Assembly (NCBI RefSeq): GCF_003342675.1
Contig: NZ_CP031148.1
Location: forward strand, 248,001 to 312,000
DNA from: Haloplanus rubicundus
GTDB lineage: Archaea; Halobacteriota; Halobacteria; Halobacteriales; Haloferacaceae
Direction of reading: 5' to 3'
DNA length: 64,000 nt
Both the position numbers and the translations under genes were made by a program. Every line of letters begins with the position of its first letter. Position 1 is the first letter of the stretch. Positions 8,239-16,731 of this stretch are shown here, piece after piece. The notes below the pieces were generated by a model that was given only the letters and a program-made list of their open reading frames with translations, made no database searches and had not been told where the DNA came from.

Positions 8239-8982
8239 TCAGTCGCTCTGGATGCGCGGCGCGAGCATGAAGGTCACGTTGCCGAGACCCTCGGCGAACT
8301 CGTAGTGCAGCTTCACCGGGAACTCCTCGCCGAGTTCGATGGTGACCTCGGCGTCGCCGGGGATCGCCTTGTTCATGTCCTTGAGGTAGTCGAGCGAGAA
8401 CAGCGAGTCGGCCGGGCCGGCCTCCAGATCGATGAGGTCGTCGGGACCCATCTCGAAGTCCACGTCGTCGGTGTCGCCCTCGGCCTCGATGTGGAAGGTT
8501 TCGGCGTCCTCGTCGACGCGGAGGTTGATGTGATCGGAGACCATGTCCGCGGCCGTGATCCCGCGGTCGAGCTGGTTGCCCTCGACGACGATCCGTGCCG
8601 GCAGATCGAGGTCGGGGATGTCCGGCTCCTGCCGGATCGAGTCGGGGTCGATCAACGCGAGCGTGTAGGACAGCCCGTCGATGCGGATGTGGAGCTTGCG
8701 GGTCTCCTCGTCGAGTTCGAGGTGAACGAGGTCCCCCGCGTTGCCCATACCGGCGATGTCTTCGAGACGGGCGAGGTTGACGCCGATGACACCGCCGTCG
8801 GCCTCGTAGGACTCGAAGGCGGCCGAATCGAGCGAGAGATCGACCATGCCCACGTTCGCCGGATCGACCGCACGGATCGACAGGCCGTCCTCGTTGAGCC
8901 GTACCTTGCACTCGTCGACCAGCACGCTCACGGAGTCGAGGGCATCCCGGAGCGTCGACGCGCTCACGATGGCCTTGAACAT
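8239..8982 (-). CDS. pcn: DNA polymerase sliding clamp PCNA
   Basis: Homotrimeric clamp that tethers DNA polymerase, ligase and FEN1. The 247-residue protein begins [20 protein letters not shown], has the internal duplicated alpha/beta clamp fold, an interdomain connector around residues 115-135, and the C-terminal [10 protein letters not shown], typical of haloarchaeal PCNA. The acidic surface with a basic pore-facing helix set is consistent. The start is fixed by a minus-strand TATA-like box (9006-9016) about 28 bases upstream, so the mRNA is probably leaderless. Confidence 0.97.
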   Translation of the reverse strand: MFKAIVSASTLRDALDSVSVLVDECKVRLNEDGLSIRAVDPANVGMVDLSLDSAAFESYEADGGVIGVNLARLEDIAGMGNAGDLVHLELDEETRKLHIRIDGLSYTLALIDPDSIRQEPDIPDLDLPARIVVEGNQLDRGITAADMVSDHINLRVDEDAETFHIEAEGDTDDVDFEMGPDDLIDLEAGPADSLFSLDYLKDMNKAIPGDAEVTIELGEEFPVKLHYEFAEGLGNVTFMLAPRIQSD

Positions 8983-9005
8983 GTACCGAGTGGTACGCCC
9001 GGGGC

Positions 9006-9016
9006 GTTAAAAATAC
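9006..9016 (-). promoter_or_regulatory. TATA box of pcn
   Basis: Reads GTATTTTTAAC on the minus strand, 24-34 bases before the pcn ATG at 8982. Confidence 0.5.
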
Positions 9017-9165
9017 CCGCTGTTCGCCGCGAGCGTACCACACGCCGTCGTCGGCCGCCCGCCACGGGTCGGCATTTATCAGCGTCCCCTGGGCGACGAA
9101 CGAAACATGGTGAACCAAGCATACCTGCTATGATCCTCCGTCAGCAATCCCCCAACGGACTATCT

Positions 9166-9828
9166 ATGGGTGTCATTGCAGACGTACGAATACCGACCCA
9201 CCAGTTCGAATTCGGTCGGCGGTTTCCGGTGCGTAACGGCGACGCCACGGAGATCGAACGGGTGGAATCGGTGGGGGACGGCGAGACGTCGATTTTCTCC
9301 TTCTCGGAACCCTTCGAGGAGCGGCCGGCCAGCGGCATCGACGATCCGTTCGTCGACGTAGAGGAGTGTCGACTCGAAGTGCTGGAGGAGTTCGACGGGC
9401 AGAAACTCTACGTTATCACGTGGGAGCCGAGCGTCGATCCGTTCTTCGGGCTCCTCGACGACTACGACGGCATCGTTCGCCGGGGGACGGGGACGGCCGA
9501 CACGTGGACCTTCGAGACGCGGTTCCCGTCCCACGACGCGCTGGCGGCGTTCCGGTCGGCCTGCGTGGAAGCGAAACTGGGTGCCGAGGTGGAGCGAGTG
9601 TACAACCCGACGAGACGCGACGCCGGCGCCTGGTACGGACTGACACCGCGACAGCGCCGGACGCTCGAACTCGCGGTCGAACGGGGATACTACGACATTC
9701 CTCGCCGGTGTACGACCATCGAACTCGCCGACGAACTCGGCATTTCCGATCAGGCCGTCACCGAACGGCTCCGCCGGGGTATCGTGACGTTCGTCACCAA
9801 CGCTCTGTTGTTCGAGGAGGGGGAGTGA
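9166..9828 (+). CDS. HTH_10 (bacterio-opsin activator-like) transcription regulator
   Basis: Haloarchaeal regulator of the Bat family: an N-terminal sensor-like alpha/beta region of ~150 residues starting MGVIADVRIP and a C-terminal HTH_10 domain (LTPRQRRTLELAVERGYYDIPR followed by ELADELGISDQAVTERLRRG). The hallmark is a repeated hydrophobic helix then a recognition helix. I use the ATG at 9166 because family members start with this strand. The in-frame ATG at 9130 is an alternative: an 8-codon frame beginning at 9107 ends on it with an ATGA overlap. Target genes are unknown; the DUF7344 regulator follows on the same strand after 82 bases. Confidence 0.82.
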   Translation: MGVIADVRIPTHQFEFGRRFPVRNGDATEIERVESVGDGETSIFSFSEPFEERPASGIDDPFVDVEECRLEVLEEFDGQKLYVITWEPSVDPFFGLLDDYDGIVRRGTGTADTWTFETRFPSHDALAAFRSACVEAKLGAEVERVYNPTRRDAGAWYGLTPRQRRTLELAVERGYYDIPRRCTTIELADELGISDQAVTERLRRGIVTFVTNALLFEEGE

Positions 9829-9910
9829 CACCGGAAGTGACAGTATTTCTATTCAACAAGTTCATGGGTCCTCCCGGAGAATCACTTGTCACACCACAGG
9901 GGGGGTGTCA

Positions 9911-10270
9911 ATGACAACGTCAAACGTCAACCGAAGCGGCGATACGACGAGCGAGGGATCGGGGGGAAATCGACACCGGACGAGTGAGGAACGAGTGGAT
10001 GCGGTCTTCGGCGTGCTATCGGACGCGCGTCGACGGCGCACCATCCGCATCCTCCAGACGCGCGAGGGAAGCATATCCGTGCCGGCGCTCGCCGAGACGC
10101 TAGCGGCACGCGAACCCGGAGACCCCGATCCGGACCGACTGGTCGTCTCGCTTCAACACGTCCACCTGCCGAAACTCGAGACGACCGGCATCGTCGAGTA
10201 CACGTCCGACCGGTCGGGGGTCCAGTACGGCGGTGGACCACTCGTCGAACGGCTCTTGGAACAGGTCTGA
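9911..10270 (+). CDS. Winged-helix DUF7344-type regulator
   Basis: A 119-residue protein. After a disordered N-terminus (about 1-25) comes VDAVFGVLSDARRRRTIRIL, the signature opening of the haloarchaeal DUF7344 winged-helix domain, then VPALAETLA (recognition part) and VVSLQHVHLPKLETTGIVEY, the dimer helix and wing. ATG at 9911 is preferred over GTG at 9905. Probable DNA-binding repressor or activator with unknown targets; its position after another regulator suggests a small regulatory block. Confidence 0.75.
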   Translation: MTTSNVNRSGDTTSEGSGGNRHRTSEERVDAVFGVLSDARRRRTIRILQTREGSISVPALAETLAAREPGDPDPDRLVVSLQHVHLPKLETTGIVEYTSDRSGVQYGGGPLVERLLEQV

Positions 10271-10370
10271 TACGGTCGGTGGGGGCGTGGGGGAGGCGTA
10301 CGGCGGCCGTTCGACCCATCCGCCGGGTCGATCCGACGTACCTTTCCGGATCGACCGCCTGTGAGCGAGT

Positions 10371-10421
10371 ATGACCACCGATTCGTCAGGCTTCGAGACC
10401 CGTCCGGGGGGAGACGTATGA
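10371..10421 (+). other. Possible 16-codon leader ORF coupled to rlmE
   Basis: ATG at 10371 opens a 16-residue frame (MTTDSSGFETRPGGDV) whose TGA overlaps the rlmE ATG as ATGA. A TATA-like stretch near 10335-10344 places the transcript 5' end close to this ATG. May be chance; see findings. Confidence 0.3.
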
Positions 10422-11188
10422 CTGGCCGGGACGAGTACTACAACCGCTCGAAACAGGAGGGCTACCGCGCCCGGTCGGCCTACAAGCTCAAGCAACTCGA
10501 CGCGGCGGCGAACCTGTTCGACGCCGGCGACAGTGTTGTCGACCTCGGCGCCGCGCCGGGGGGCTGGCTCCAGGTCGCCGCCGAAGCGGTCGGCGAGTCG
10601 GGGACCGTCGTCGGGGTCGACCGCCAGCGCATCCGCCCGCTGGAGGCCGACAACGTCGAGACCGTCCGCGGCGACATGACCGAGGAGGCGACGGTCGACC
10701 GCCTCCACGAGGCCCTCGTGCCGGCCGGCGTCGACGTCGTCGTCTCCGACATGGCGCCGAACATGACGGGCGAGTACTCCGTCGATCACGCCCGCTCCGT
10801 CCACCTCGCCCGGCAGGCGTTCGACGTGGCACGCGACTGTCTCGCCCCCGGCGGCGACTTCGTGGTGAAGGTGTTCGACGGCCCGGACCTCGCCGACCTC
10901 CGGAGCGACATCGAGGAGTCATTCGAGTACGTCCGCTCGATCCGCCCGGACGCCTCCCGGGACTCCTCCTCGGAACTCTACCTCGTCGCCAAGGGGTATC
11001 TGACGGCACCCGTCGCCGCCGGCGACGAACTGACCGTCGAGATCAGCGACGAGGGACGCGAGGGCGACGGCATCGCCCGCGTCGACGGCTTCACCGTGTT
11101 CGTCCCCGACGCCGCGGTGGGCGAGGAAGTCGACGTGCGGATCGAGGACGTGAAACCGCGGTTCGCGTTCGCCGAGCGGCTCGATTAG
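10418..11188 (+). CDS. rlmE: 23S rRNA 2'-O-methyltransferase RlmE (FtsJ) with TRAM domain
   Basis: SAM-dependent ribose methyltransferase of 23S rRNA. Residues 1-200 form the Rossmann methyltransferase: VVDLGAAPGGWLQVA (SAM motif I), SDMAPNMTG (motif IV with catalytic Asp), FVVKVFDG (catalytic Lys) and SSELYLVAKG (Glu), so the K-D-K-E tetrad is complete with Lys24 in AYKLKQ. Residues ~205-256 are a TRAM RNA-binding domain, a fusion usual in haloarchaea. Start: MTGRDEYYNRSKQEGY aligns with the family start; the GTG at 10361 would add 19 unconserved residues. Confidence 0.92.
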   Translation: MTGRDEYYNRSKQEGYRARSAYKLKQLDAAANLFDAGDSVVDLGAAPGGWLQVAAEAVGESGTVVGVDRQRIRPLEADNVETVRGDMTEEATVDRLHEALVPAGVDVVVSDMAPNMTGEYSVDHARSVHLARQAFDVARDCLAPGGDFVVKVFDGPDLADLRSDIEESFEYVRSIRPDASRDSSSELYLVAKGYLTAPVAAGDELTVEISDEGREGDGIARVDGFTVFVPDAAVGEEVDVRIEDVKPRFAFAERLD

Positions 11189-11928
11189 AAGTCGTCGACC
11201 GATTCGGTCTCACCCGCGGAGGCGGCCGCGGCGGCCTTCGCGGCCGCGTCGGCCCGCGACCGGACGATTCCGACGACGGCGTAGACGAAGGGCGTGTCGA
11301 CGAGCGCGATGAGTAGTTTCAGCAGGTACTGACCCAGCATCAGCGTGACGACCACCGACCACGGCGTCTCCATCCCGATCCCCACGTACCGCGGCAGCAG
11401 GTAGAACGCGATGCCGACGAAGATGACCGTATCGATGGCCTGACTCGTCGCCGTCGAGACGATGTTCCGGAGCCAGAGGAAGTCACCGTCGGTCGCCTCG
11501 CGGAGGCGGTGGAAGACGATCACGTCCCAGTTCTGGCTGACGAGGTAGGCGAGCAGACTCCCGGCGACGATGTTGGTCGCCGGGGCGAGGACGCCCTCGA
11601 ACTGCGCGGCGAACTCGGGGTTGCGGGCGGGCGCGAGGATAGTCGACCACACGAGCGCGAGCAGGACGAAGTTCATCACGAAGCCGACGTTCACCATCAC
11701 CTGCGCGTCGCGGCGGCCGTAGAGTTCGCCGTAACAGTCGGAGGCGAAGAAGGTGAGCGCGTACGCGAGCGCCGCCCCAGGCAGGAAGATGGTGTTCCCG
11801 ATCCGCGGTACGGCGGTCGGAAGCGGGATGGCGAGTAGCTTCGACGCCGTCAACTGCGCGGTCACCAGAGCGGTGACGAACAGCGCCAGGATGGCGACAC
11901 GGCCGACCGGCCAGTCGTCGGCGCTCAT
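11185..11928 (-). CDS. yhhQ: Queuosine/archaeosine precursor transporter, YhhQ family
   Basis: Integral membrane protein that imports 7-deazaguanine precursors (preQ0/preQ1) used for archaeosine or queuosine in tRNA. The 247-residue protein has six hydrophobic segments, and the family signature FFASDCYGELYGRRDAQ and the C-terminal GQYLLKLLIALVDTPFVY are present. It ends with an Ala/Glu-rich tail. Its ATG overlaps the stop of the upstream ribbon-helix-helix gene (ATGA), so both are one transcript. The 3' end overlaps the rlmE stop region by four bases. Confidence 0.87.
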   Translation of the reverse strand: MSADDWPVGRVAILALFVTALVTAQLTASKLLAIPLPTAVPRIGNTIFLPGAALAYALTFFASDCYGELYGRRDAQVMVNVGFVMNFVLLALVWSTILAPARNPEFAAQFEGVLAPATNIVAGSLLAYLVSQNWDVIVFHRLREATDGDFLWLRNIVSTATSQAIDTVIFVGIAFYLLPRYVGIGMETPWSVVVTLMLGQYLLKLLIALVDTPFVYAVVGIVRSRADAAAKAAAAASAGETESVDDF

Positions 11929-12098
11929 TCGTCCTCCAGCCGCCCGTGTCGGGCGTCGATGTCGTCGAGGACGTCGAGATTCTTTCGGATCGAGGCACGA
12001 ATCGCGTCACTCCGATTCACGTACTTCGCGTCGTCGCCGACGTGTTCGTCCAGATCCGCGAGCAGTTCGTCCGGAATTTCGACGCTGATCTTGCTCAC
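11925..12098 (-). CDS. Ribbon-helix-helix (CopG/Arc-like) small regulator, 57 aa
   Basis: GTG start at 12098 preceded by a Shine-Dalgarno GGAGGTG seven bases away, unusual here because most genes look leaderless. The protein is a compact RHH: strand KISVEIPDELLADLDEHV, then RSDAIRASIRKNLDVLDDI as the helix pair. Such proteins bind DNA as dimers through the N-terminal strand. It overlaps yhhQ by four bases, so it is likely a co-transcribed regulator, perhaps controlling its own operon according to precursor or queuosine status; the latter is inference. Confidence 0.75.
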   Translation of the reverse strand: MSKISVEIPDELLADLDEHVGDDAKYVNRSDAIRASIRKNLDVLDDIDARHGRLEDE

Positions 12099-12249
12099 AC
12101 CGACGCACCTCCGCAGCCGATGACTCCCCGTGATATTCGCATGGTGTTCTTCAGCGCATATTGACCGATGGGTGGTTTAAACGCGACGGGTTCGGCCGAC
12201 GCGTGTCGCGACCCCACGATCGGTCGGCGACGCGCCCGTCCGGAGGCGG

Positions 12250-12335
12250 CTGATTCGGTTCGTTGGAAGTCGGTACCGGTGTTCGCCACGACGGTCCGGC
12301 GAACCACCGGTGAACAGTTACAACCATCCGTATGA
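12250..12335. repeat. Dispersed palindromic element, copy 1 (decayed left end)
   Basis: Shares with copies at 50006 and 56522 the outer CTGAT.CGG, an inner stem made of ACCGGTG.TTCGCC and GGCGAACCACCGGT, and the right end CAGTTACAA..ATCCGTATGA. The left TTATTGTAA block is mutated to TCGTTGGAA-like sequence. It lies between the divergent RHH/yhhQ promoter side and the small gene at 12369. No coding capacity, so it would need a transposase in trans if mobile. Confidence 0.7.
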
Positions 12336-12368
12336 AGGCTTATGCGGCGCGACTCCGTACCATTTGAC

Positions 12369-12569
12369 ATGATCGGTGGACTCCTGGCCCGACTCGCCCA
12401 TCGCCTCCGGAGCGACGACGGGACGGAGTCGAACGACGCCCGGTTCGTCCCCTCCCCACTCGGCGCGTCGGTCCGCTACGCCCACGGCGGGGGCGGGGAC
12501 GAAGTCGAGTGCGAACTCGACGAGATTCGGGACGAGGCGGAGCGGTTGGAGGGGCGACGCGACGGGTGA
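12369..12569 (+). CDS. Small hypothetical acidic protein, 66 aa
   Basis: Starts MIGGLLARLAHRLRSDDG (short amphipathic helix), has a central PLGASVRYAHGGGGDE and ends ELDEIRDEAERLEGRR, a charged helix. The ATG at 12369 lies 25-30 bases after a TATA-like CTTATG (12339-12344) that follows the dispersed repeat. No family recognised; compositional bias is normal for the neighbourhood. Function unknown. Confidence 0.5.
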   Translation: MIGGLLARLAHRLRSDDGTESNDARFVPSPLGASVRYAHGGGGDEVECELDEIRDEAERLEGRRDG

Positions 12570-12663
12570 GGCCGTCGCCCCGACCGACCGGCGGTATCGT
12601 AGCGGCTGGCCGTCGTCCACCGGCGGCTGTCACCCGTCCACGGTAGTCACGACCCCGCGGTAG

Positions 12664-12693
12664 CGAACACCGGTACGAACTTACAGCCACCGG
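12664..12693 (+). repeat. Possible degenerate half copy of the dispersed palindromic element
   Basis: GCGAACACCGGTACGAACTT followed by ACAG resembles one arm of the ~87 bp element (reverse strand of the copy at 50006), with a few mismatches and a missing base. The ACTTACA part is centred ~28 bases before the enolase-like ATG, where a TATA box would sit. Confidence 0.35.
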
Positions 12694-12708
12694 GAGTAGG
12701 CGCGACCG

Positions 12709-13980
12709 ATGACAGCCTCACCCATCGAGTCCGTCGCCGCCCGCGAGATTCTCGACAACCGACTGGAGCCGACGTTGCGTGTCACCGTCGAGACCCCCGT
12801 CGGAACCGGACGGGCCGACGTTCCGCGGGGCCGATCCCGGGGCGCCCACGAGGCCCACGACCGCCGCGACGGCGACGACCGGTATCGCGGTCAGGGGGTG
12901 AAAGAGGCCGTCGCGGCCGTCGAGGAGGACGTCGAACCGGCCCTCGTCGGCCACGACGCGACGGATCAGCGCGGCGTCGACGCGGCCCTCCTCGACCTCG
13001 ATGGGACACGGAAGAAAGAACGGCTCGGCGGGAACGTCGTCACCGGCGTCTCGCTGGCCGCCCTCCGGGCGGGCGCGGCGGCGACCGGCCTCCCGCTCTA
13101 TCGCTACGTCGGCGGCGCCGACGCGGGCGTCCTCCCCCTCCCCTTCTTCGACCTGATCGAGGGCGGCGAACTCGCCGGCGGCGACCTGCCCTTTCAGGAG
13201 CATCAGGTGGTGCCCGTCGGCGCCGACTCGGTCGCGGAGGCCGTCCGTTGGACCGCCGAAGTCTACTACGAACTCGGCGACATCCTCCGGGACGAGTACG
13301 GCGAGGCGTCGCTGAACGTCGGCGACGAGGGCGGGTACAACCCCCTCGGCGTCGACGACCCGCGGGAGGCGTTCGACCTCGAACTCCGGGCGGTCGAGGC
13401 GTGTGGCTACGGCGGCGAGTTCGCCCTCGCGGCCGACGTGGCGGCCTCCCACTTCCACGACGCCGAGACGGGGACGTACGCGCTGCTCGGCGAGTCGATG
13501 ACGCGCGACGAACTGCTCGGCTTCTACGAGGACCTCGTGGCCGACTACCCGATCGTCTCGCTGGAGGACCCCCTCGACCAGCACGACTTCGCGGGCGTCG
13601 CCGATCTCACCGACCGCCTCGACGTCCAGATCGTCGGCGACGACCTGTTCACGACGAACCCGGAGCGGCTGCAGGAGGGGATCGACCACGGCGCCGCGAA
13701 CGCCCTGCTGTGGAAGGTGAACCAGATCGGCACCGTCACCGAGGCGACCGAGGCCGCGCGGCTCGCCACCCGCAACGGCTACGCTGTCCAGGTGTCGGAG
13801 CGGTCGGGACAGACCCCCGACACGTGGCTCGCGGACCTCGCGGTCGGGCTCGGCGCCGGCCAGATCAAGACGGGCGTCACGCGCGGCGAGCGGACGGAGC
13901 AGTACAACCGCCTGCTCGAAATCGAGGCCGAGTTGGGTGACGCCGCGACGTTCGGCCCGCCCGGCGACGCCCTCCGATGA
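12709..13980 (+). CDS. Enolase-family protein (divergent paralogue)
   Basis: A 423-residue member of the enolase superfamily close to 2-phosphoglycerate dehydratase. Conserved: Ser43 in the GRSRG loop, Glu164 (FQEH), Glu207 (GDEGG), metal ligands Asp243, Glu286 and Asp311, Lys336 (KVNQIGT), Arg365-Ser366 and Lys387 (IKTG). Altered: the loop histidine that is His159 in yeast enolase is Leu155 (GGELAGG), and the phosphate-contacting His373 is Glu364 (VSERSGQT). So the fold and catalytic Lys/Glu pair remain but substrate handling may differ. A canonical haloarchaeal eno is normally in a ribosomal-protein/RNA-polymerase-subunit cluster, which this is not. It overlaps the glycerate 2-kinase start by four bases, suggesting glycerate to 2-phosphoglycerate to PEP, or a related acid. 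Confidence 0.82.
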   Translation: MTASPIESVAAREILDNRLEPTLRVTVETPVGTGRADVPRGRSRGAHEAHDRRDGDDRYRGQGVKEAVAAVEEDVEPALVGHDATDQRGVDAALLDLDGTRKKERLGGNVVTGVSLAALRAGAAATGLPLYRYVGGADAGVLPLPFFDLIEGGELAGGDLPFQEHQVVPVGADSVAEAVRWTAEVYYELGDILRDEYGEASLNVGDEGGYNPLGVDDPREAFDLELRAVEACGYGGEFALAADVAASHFHDAETGTYALLGESMTRDELLGFYEDLVADYPIVSLEDPLDQHDFAGVADLTDRLDVQIVGDDLFTTNPERLQEGIDHGAANALLWKVNQIGTVTEATEAARLATRNGYAVQVSERSGQTPDTWLADLAVGLGAGQIKTGVTRGERTEQYNRLLEIEAELGDAATFGPPGDALR

Positions 13981-15317
13981 TCCGGAACCGCGAGTCACTC
14001 GTCGATCACGGCAACCGCGCGGCCCGGGAGACCCTCCTCGACGTCGCGACGGCGGCCGTCGACGCCGTCCACCCCCGAACCACCGTTCCCCGAACCGTGG
14101 CCCGCGACGGCGACCGCCTCCGCGTCGGCGACCGGACGTACGACCTCGGTGCCGTCGGGGAGGTGTACGTCGTCGGCGCCGGCAAGGGGGCGGGAGCGGT
14201 CGCGGCCGAACTGGCCGCGATCCTCGACGACCGGATCGCGGGAGGCGTCGTCGCCGAGAAAACGGGCGAGATCGACAGCGTTCCCGACGCAATCGACGTC
14301 GTCGCCGCCGGACACCCCATCCCGGACGACCGGAGCCTCGACGCGGGACGGCGGGCGCTCGCCGTCGCCGACGCCGCCGGACCGGACGACCTCGTTTTGC
14401 TCCCCATTACCGGCGGGGCGTCGGCGACGCTCGTCGCCCCGGCCGACGGCCTCACGCTCGACGACCTCGCGTCGACGACGGAGACGCTGTTGAACGCCGG
14501 CTGCCGGATCGACGAGATCAACGCGGTGCGCAAGCACTGCTCGGCGATCAAGGGCGGCCGCCTCGCGGAGCGGATCGCCCCGGCGACGGCGGTCACGCTC
14601 GTCGTCGTCGACGAGGTGGCCGGCGAGCCGTGGGGACCGACCGTCGGCGACGGGACGACGTTCGCCGACGCGCTCGACGTACTCGCACGGTACGACCTGC
14701 TCGATGCCGTGTCCCCGAGGATCGTCGACCACCTCCGGCGCGGCCGCGACGGCGAGGTGTCGGAGACGCCGCACGGGACGGCCGGCCACGTCGTCGTCCT
14801 CGCGGGGCCGGCTGACGCCGCCGAAGCGGCCGAAACGCGCGTCACGGAACTTGGCTACGAGCCGCTGATCCTCTCGACGACCGTCGAGGGTGAGAGCCGT
14901 GAGGTGGCGACCTGTCTGACCGCCATCGCGGCGGAAGCGGCGACGTACGACCGCCCGGCTGAGCCGCCCTGTGTCCTGATCTCGGGCGGCGAGACGACGG
15001 TGCGGGTCGGCGAGGGGAGTGGGAAGGGCGGGCCGAACCAGGAGTTCGCGCTCGCCAGCGCGCTCGAACTCGACGGGGAGGGGACGGTGACGACGCTCGC
15101 CCTCGGCACCGACGGCACCGACGGGCCCACCGACGTGGCGGGCGGCCTCGTCGACGGGACGACGGTCCCGCGGATGCGGCATCGAGGAATCGACCCCCGC
15201 GACCACCTGCGCCGCCACGACGCGACGCCGGCGCTCCGGGCCGTCGACGACGCGGTGCTCACGGGGGCAACGGGAACGAACGTGATGGACCTCCGGCTGA
15301 CGCTGGTCGAGGAGTGA
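13977..15317 (+). CDS. gckA: Glycerate 2-kinase (MOFRL family)
   Basis: ATP-dependent kinase giving 2-phosphoglycerate from glycerate. The 446-residue protein has the N-terminal DUF4147 domain with VVGAGKGAGAVA, GHPIPDDRSLDAG and LLPITGGASATL, and the C-terminal MOFRL domain with CVLISGGETTVRV, GKGGPNQEFAL and LGTDGTDGPTD. Its ATG overlaps the enolase-like gene (ATGA), so the pair is translationally coupled, and its product is the normal enolase substrate. No downstream operon partner: the next gene has its own TATA box. Confidence 0.92.
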   Translation: MIRNRESLVDHGNRAARETLLDVATAAVDAVHPRTTVPRTVARDGDRLRVGDRTYDLGAVGEVYVVGAGKGAGAVAAELAAILDDRIAGGVVAEKTGEIDSVPDAIDVVAAGHPIPDDRSLDAGRRALAVADAAGPDDLVLLPITGGASATLVAPADGLTLDDLASTTETLLNAGCRIDEINAVRKHCSAIKGGRLAERIAPATAVTLVVVDEVAGEPWGPTVGDGTTFADALDVLARYDLLDAVSPRIVDHLRRGRDGEVSETPHGTAGHVVVLAGPADAAEAAETRVTELGYEPLILSTTVEGESREVATCLTAIAAEAATYDRPAEPPCVLISGGETTVRVGEGSGKGGPNQEFALASALELDGEGTVTTLALGTDGTDGPTDVAGGLVDGTTVPRMRHRGIDPRDHLRRHDATPALRAVDDAVLTGATGTNVMDLRLTLVEE

Positions 15318-15403
15318 GATGACCACCGTCACGGTGGACGTCGTACGCCCGTCCGGCCGTTCGGACCCCAAGCTATTTTCACACCCATCACTCACGTAGC
15401 ACG

Positions 15404-16729
15404 ATGACGACGCCGGCCGGTTTCGTGGGTTTCACCCTCGTGCCGGCGATTGCACTCGGCCTCGGAATCGCCTACTCCCTCGTCTCGATCCGGCGGCTCG
15501 ACGACTACCGGCCGCTGGTGCTGGTGGCCCTGCTGGGACTCATGGCGGCCCATCAGGCGAACGAAGCCGTGCAGTACGCGCGGGACGTGGGCTCGCTCGA
15601 CGCCTTCGGCGAACTCGTCGAGACGGGGGCGAATCTGCTCGCGAGTCTCACGTCGTACTTCCTGCTCGGCTTCCTGCGCGAACAACGACGCATGAGCGAA
15701 CGGCTCAGGGAACAGGCACACGACCTGCGTCGAATGAACCGTGCCATCGACGCGTCGGGGCATGCGGTGTACATCACCGACGGCGAGGGTCGCATCGACT
15801 ACGTGAACCCCGCGTTCGAGGAGCTCACCGGCTACGCGGCGGACGAGGTCCTCGGGGAACGCCCGGACGTGTTGCGAGCGGCGGACGCGAGCGACACGGA
15901 TGGCGAGACCGGAGCGCCCGGCCACGACCGGGAAGACGAACGCGTCTATCGTCGCGCTGACGGCGAACGGTACCACGCCCGTCGAACGAGGGCACCGATC
16001 TTCGGTCCCGACGGGCAGCAACAGGGCAGTGTCACCATCCAGACGGACATCACCGACCGCAAACGGCTGGAGAACGACCTCCGGGAGAGCCTCAGACAGC
16101 TACGGGTGTTCGACCGCATCCTCCGGCACAACTTCCACAACGACATGAACGTCATCAAAGGCTACGCCGAGATGATTCAGGCGGGCGGCGACGGACAGGT
16201 CGCCAGATGCGCCGAGATCGTCGTCGACCGGAGCGAGCGCCTGCTCCACACGGTCGATAAGGAACACGAGATCACCAAACGGCTGTCGAACCCGCAGTCG
16301 CCGGAACCGGTCGAACTGGCTCCGTTGATCGAGTCGGTCGTCTCGAACGTCGATAGTCACGGGGCGACCCTCACTGTCCAACAGCCGGCGGACGTGGTGG
16401 TGCGGGCGACCCGAGACATCAGACTCGCCATCGACGAGTTGGTGACGAACGCCATCGATCACTCGGACCGGGACACGCCGACCGTGACCGTCGACGTGGC
16501 CGTCCACGACGGGACGGCCGTGATCAGCGTCGCCGACGACGGCCCGGGCATCCCGGAGATGGAACGGGATATCCTGACGACCGAACGCGACATCGAACCG
16601 CTGTATCACGGAAGCGGCGTCGGCCTCTGGCTCGTCACGCTGATCGTCCAGCAGTCGGACGGACAGCTCGCCTTCCACGAGAACGAGCCGCGGGGGAGCG
16701 TGGTGACGATACGGCTGCCGACCGCCTGA
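15404..16729 (+). CDS. Membrane-anchored PAS sensor histidine kinase
   Basis: 441-residue two-component sensor. N-terminal hydrophobic segments (about 7-28, 38-56 and 75-93) form a small membrane sensor, a linker helix (95-112) leads to a PAS domain (about 113-225: YITDGEGRIDYVNPAFEELTG), then an H-box RILRHNFHNDMNV carrying the phospho-accepting His, and an HATPase domain with ELVTNAIDHSD (N box), VADDGPGIP (G1) and GSGVGLWLV (G2). Signal unknown. No response regulator adjoins it, as is usual for orphan haloarchaeal kinases. A TATA-like CTATTTTC lies at about 15373-15380. Confidence 0.87.
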   Translation: MTTPAGFVGFTLVPAIALGLGIAYSLVSIRRLDDYRPLVLVALLGLMAAHQANEAVQYARDVGSLDAFGELVETGANLLASLTSYFLLGFLREQRRMSERLREQAHDLRRMNRAIDASGHAVYITDGEGRIDYVNPAFEELTGYAADEVLGERPDVLRAADASDTDGETGAPGHDREDERVYRRADGERYHARRTRAPIFGPDGQQQGSVTIQTDITDRKRLENDLRESLRQLRVFDRILRHNFHNDMNVIKGYAEMIQAGGDGQVARCAEIVVDRSERLLHTVDKEHEITKRLSNPQSPEPVELAPLIESVVSNVDSHGATLTVQQPADVVVRATRDIRLAIDELVTNAIDHSDRDTPTVTVDVAVHDGTAVISVADDGPGIPEMERDILTTERDIEPLYHGSGVGLWLVTLIVQQSDGQLAFHENEPRGSVVTIRLPTA

Positions 16730-16731
16730 TC

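Noticed and set aside
8209-9129. Long upstream extension of the HTH_10 gene at 9166
   Set aside because: It runs antisense through pcn, which is certain. The family start is at 9166.
13977-15317. Hydroxypyruvate reductase (an old name for this family)
   Set aside because: The DUF4147 plus MOFRL layout with GKGGPNQE and TDGTDGPTD motifs is that of glycerate 2-kinase.
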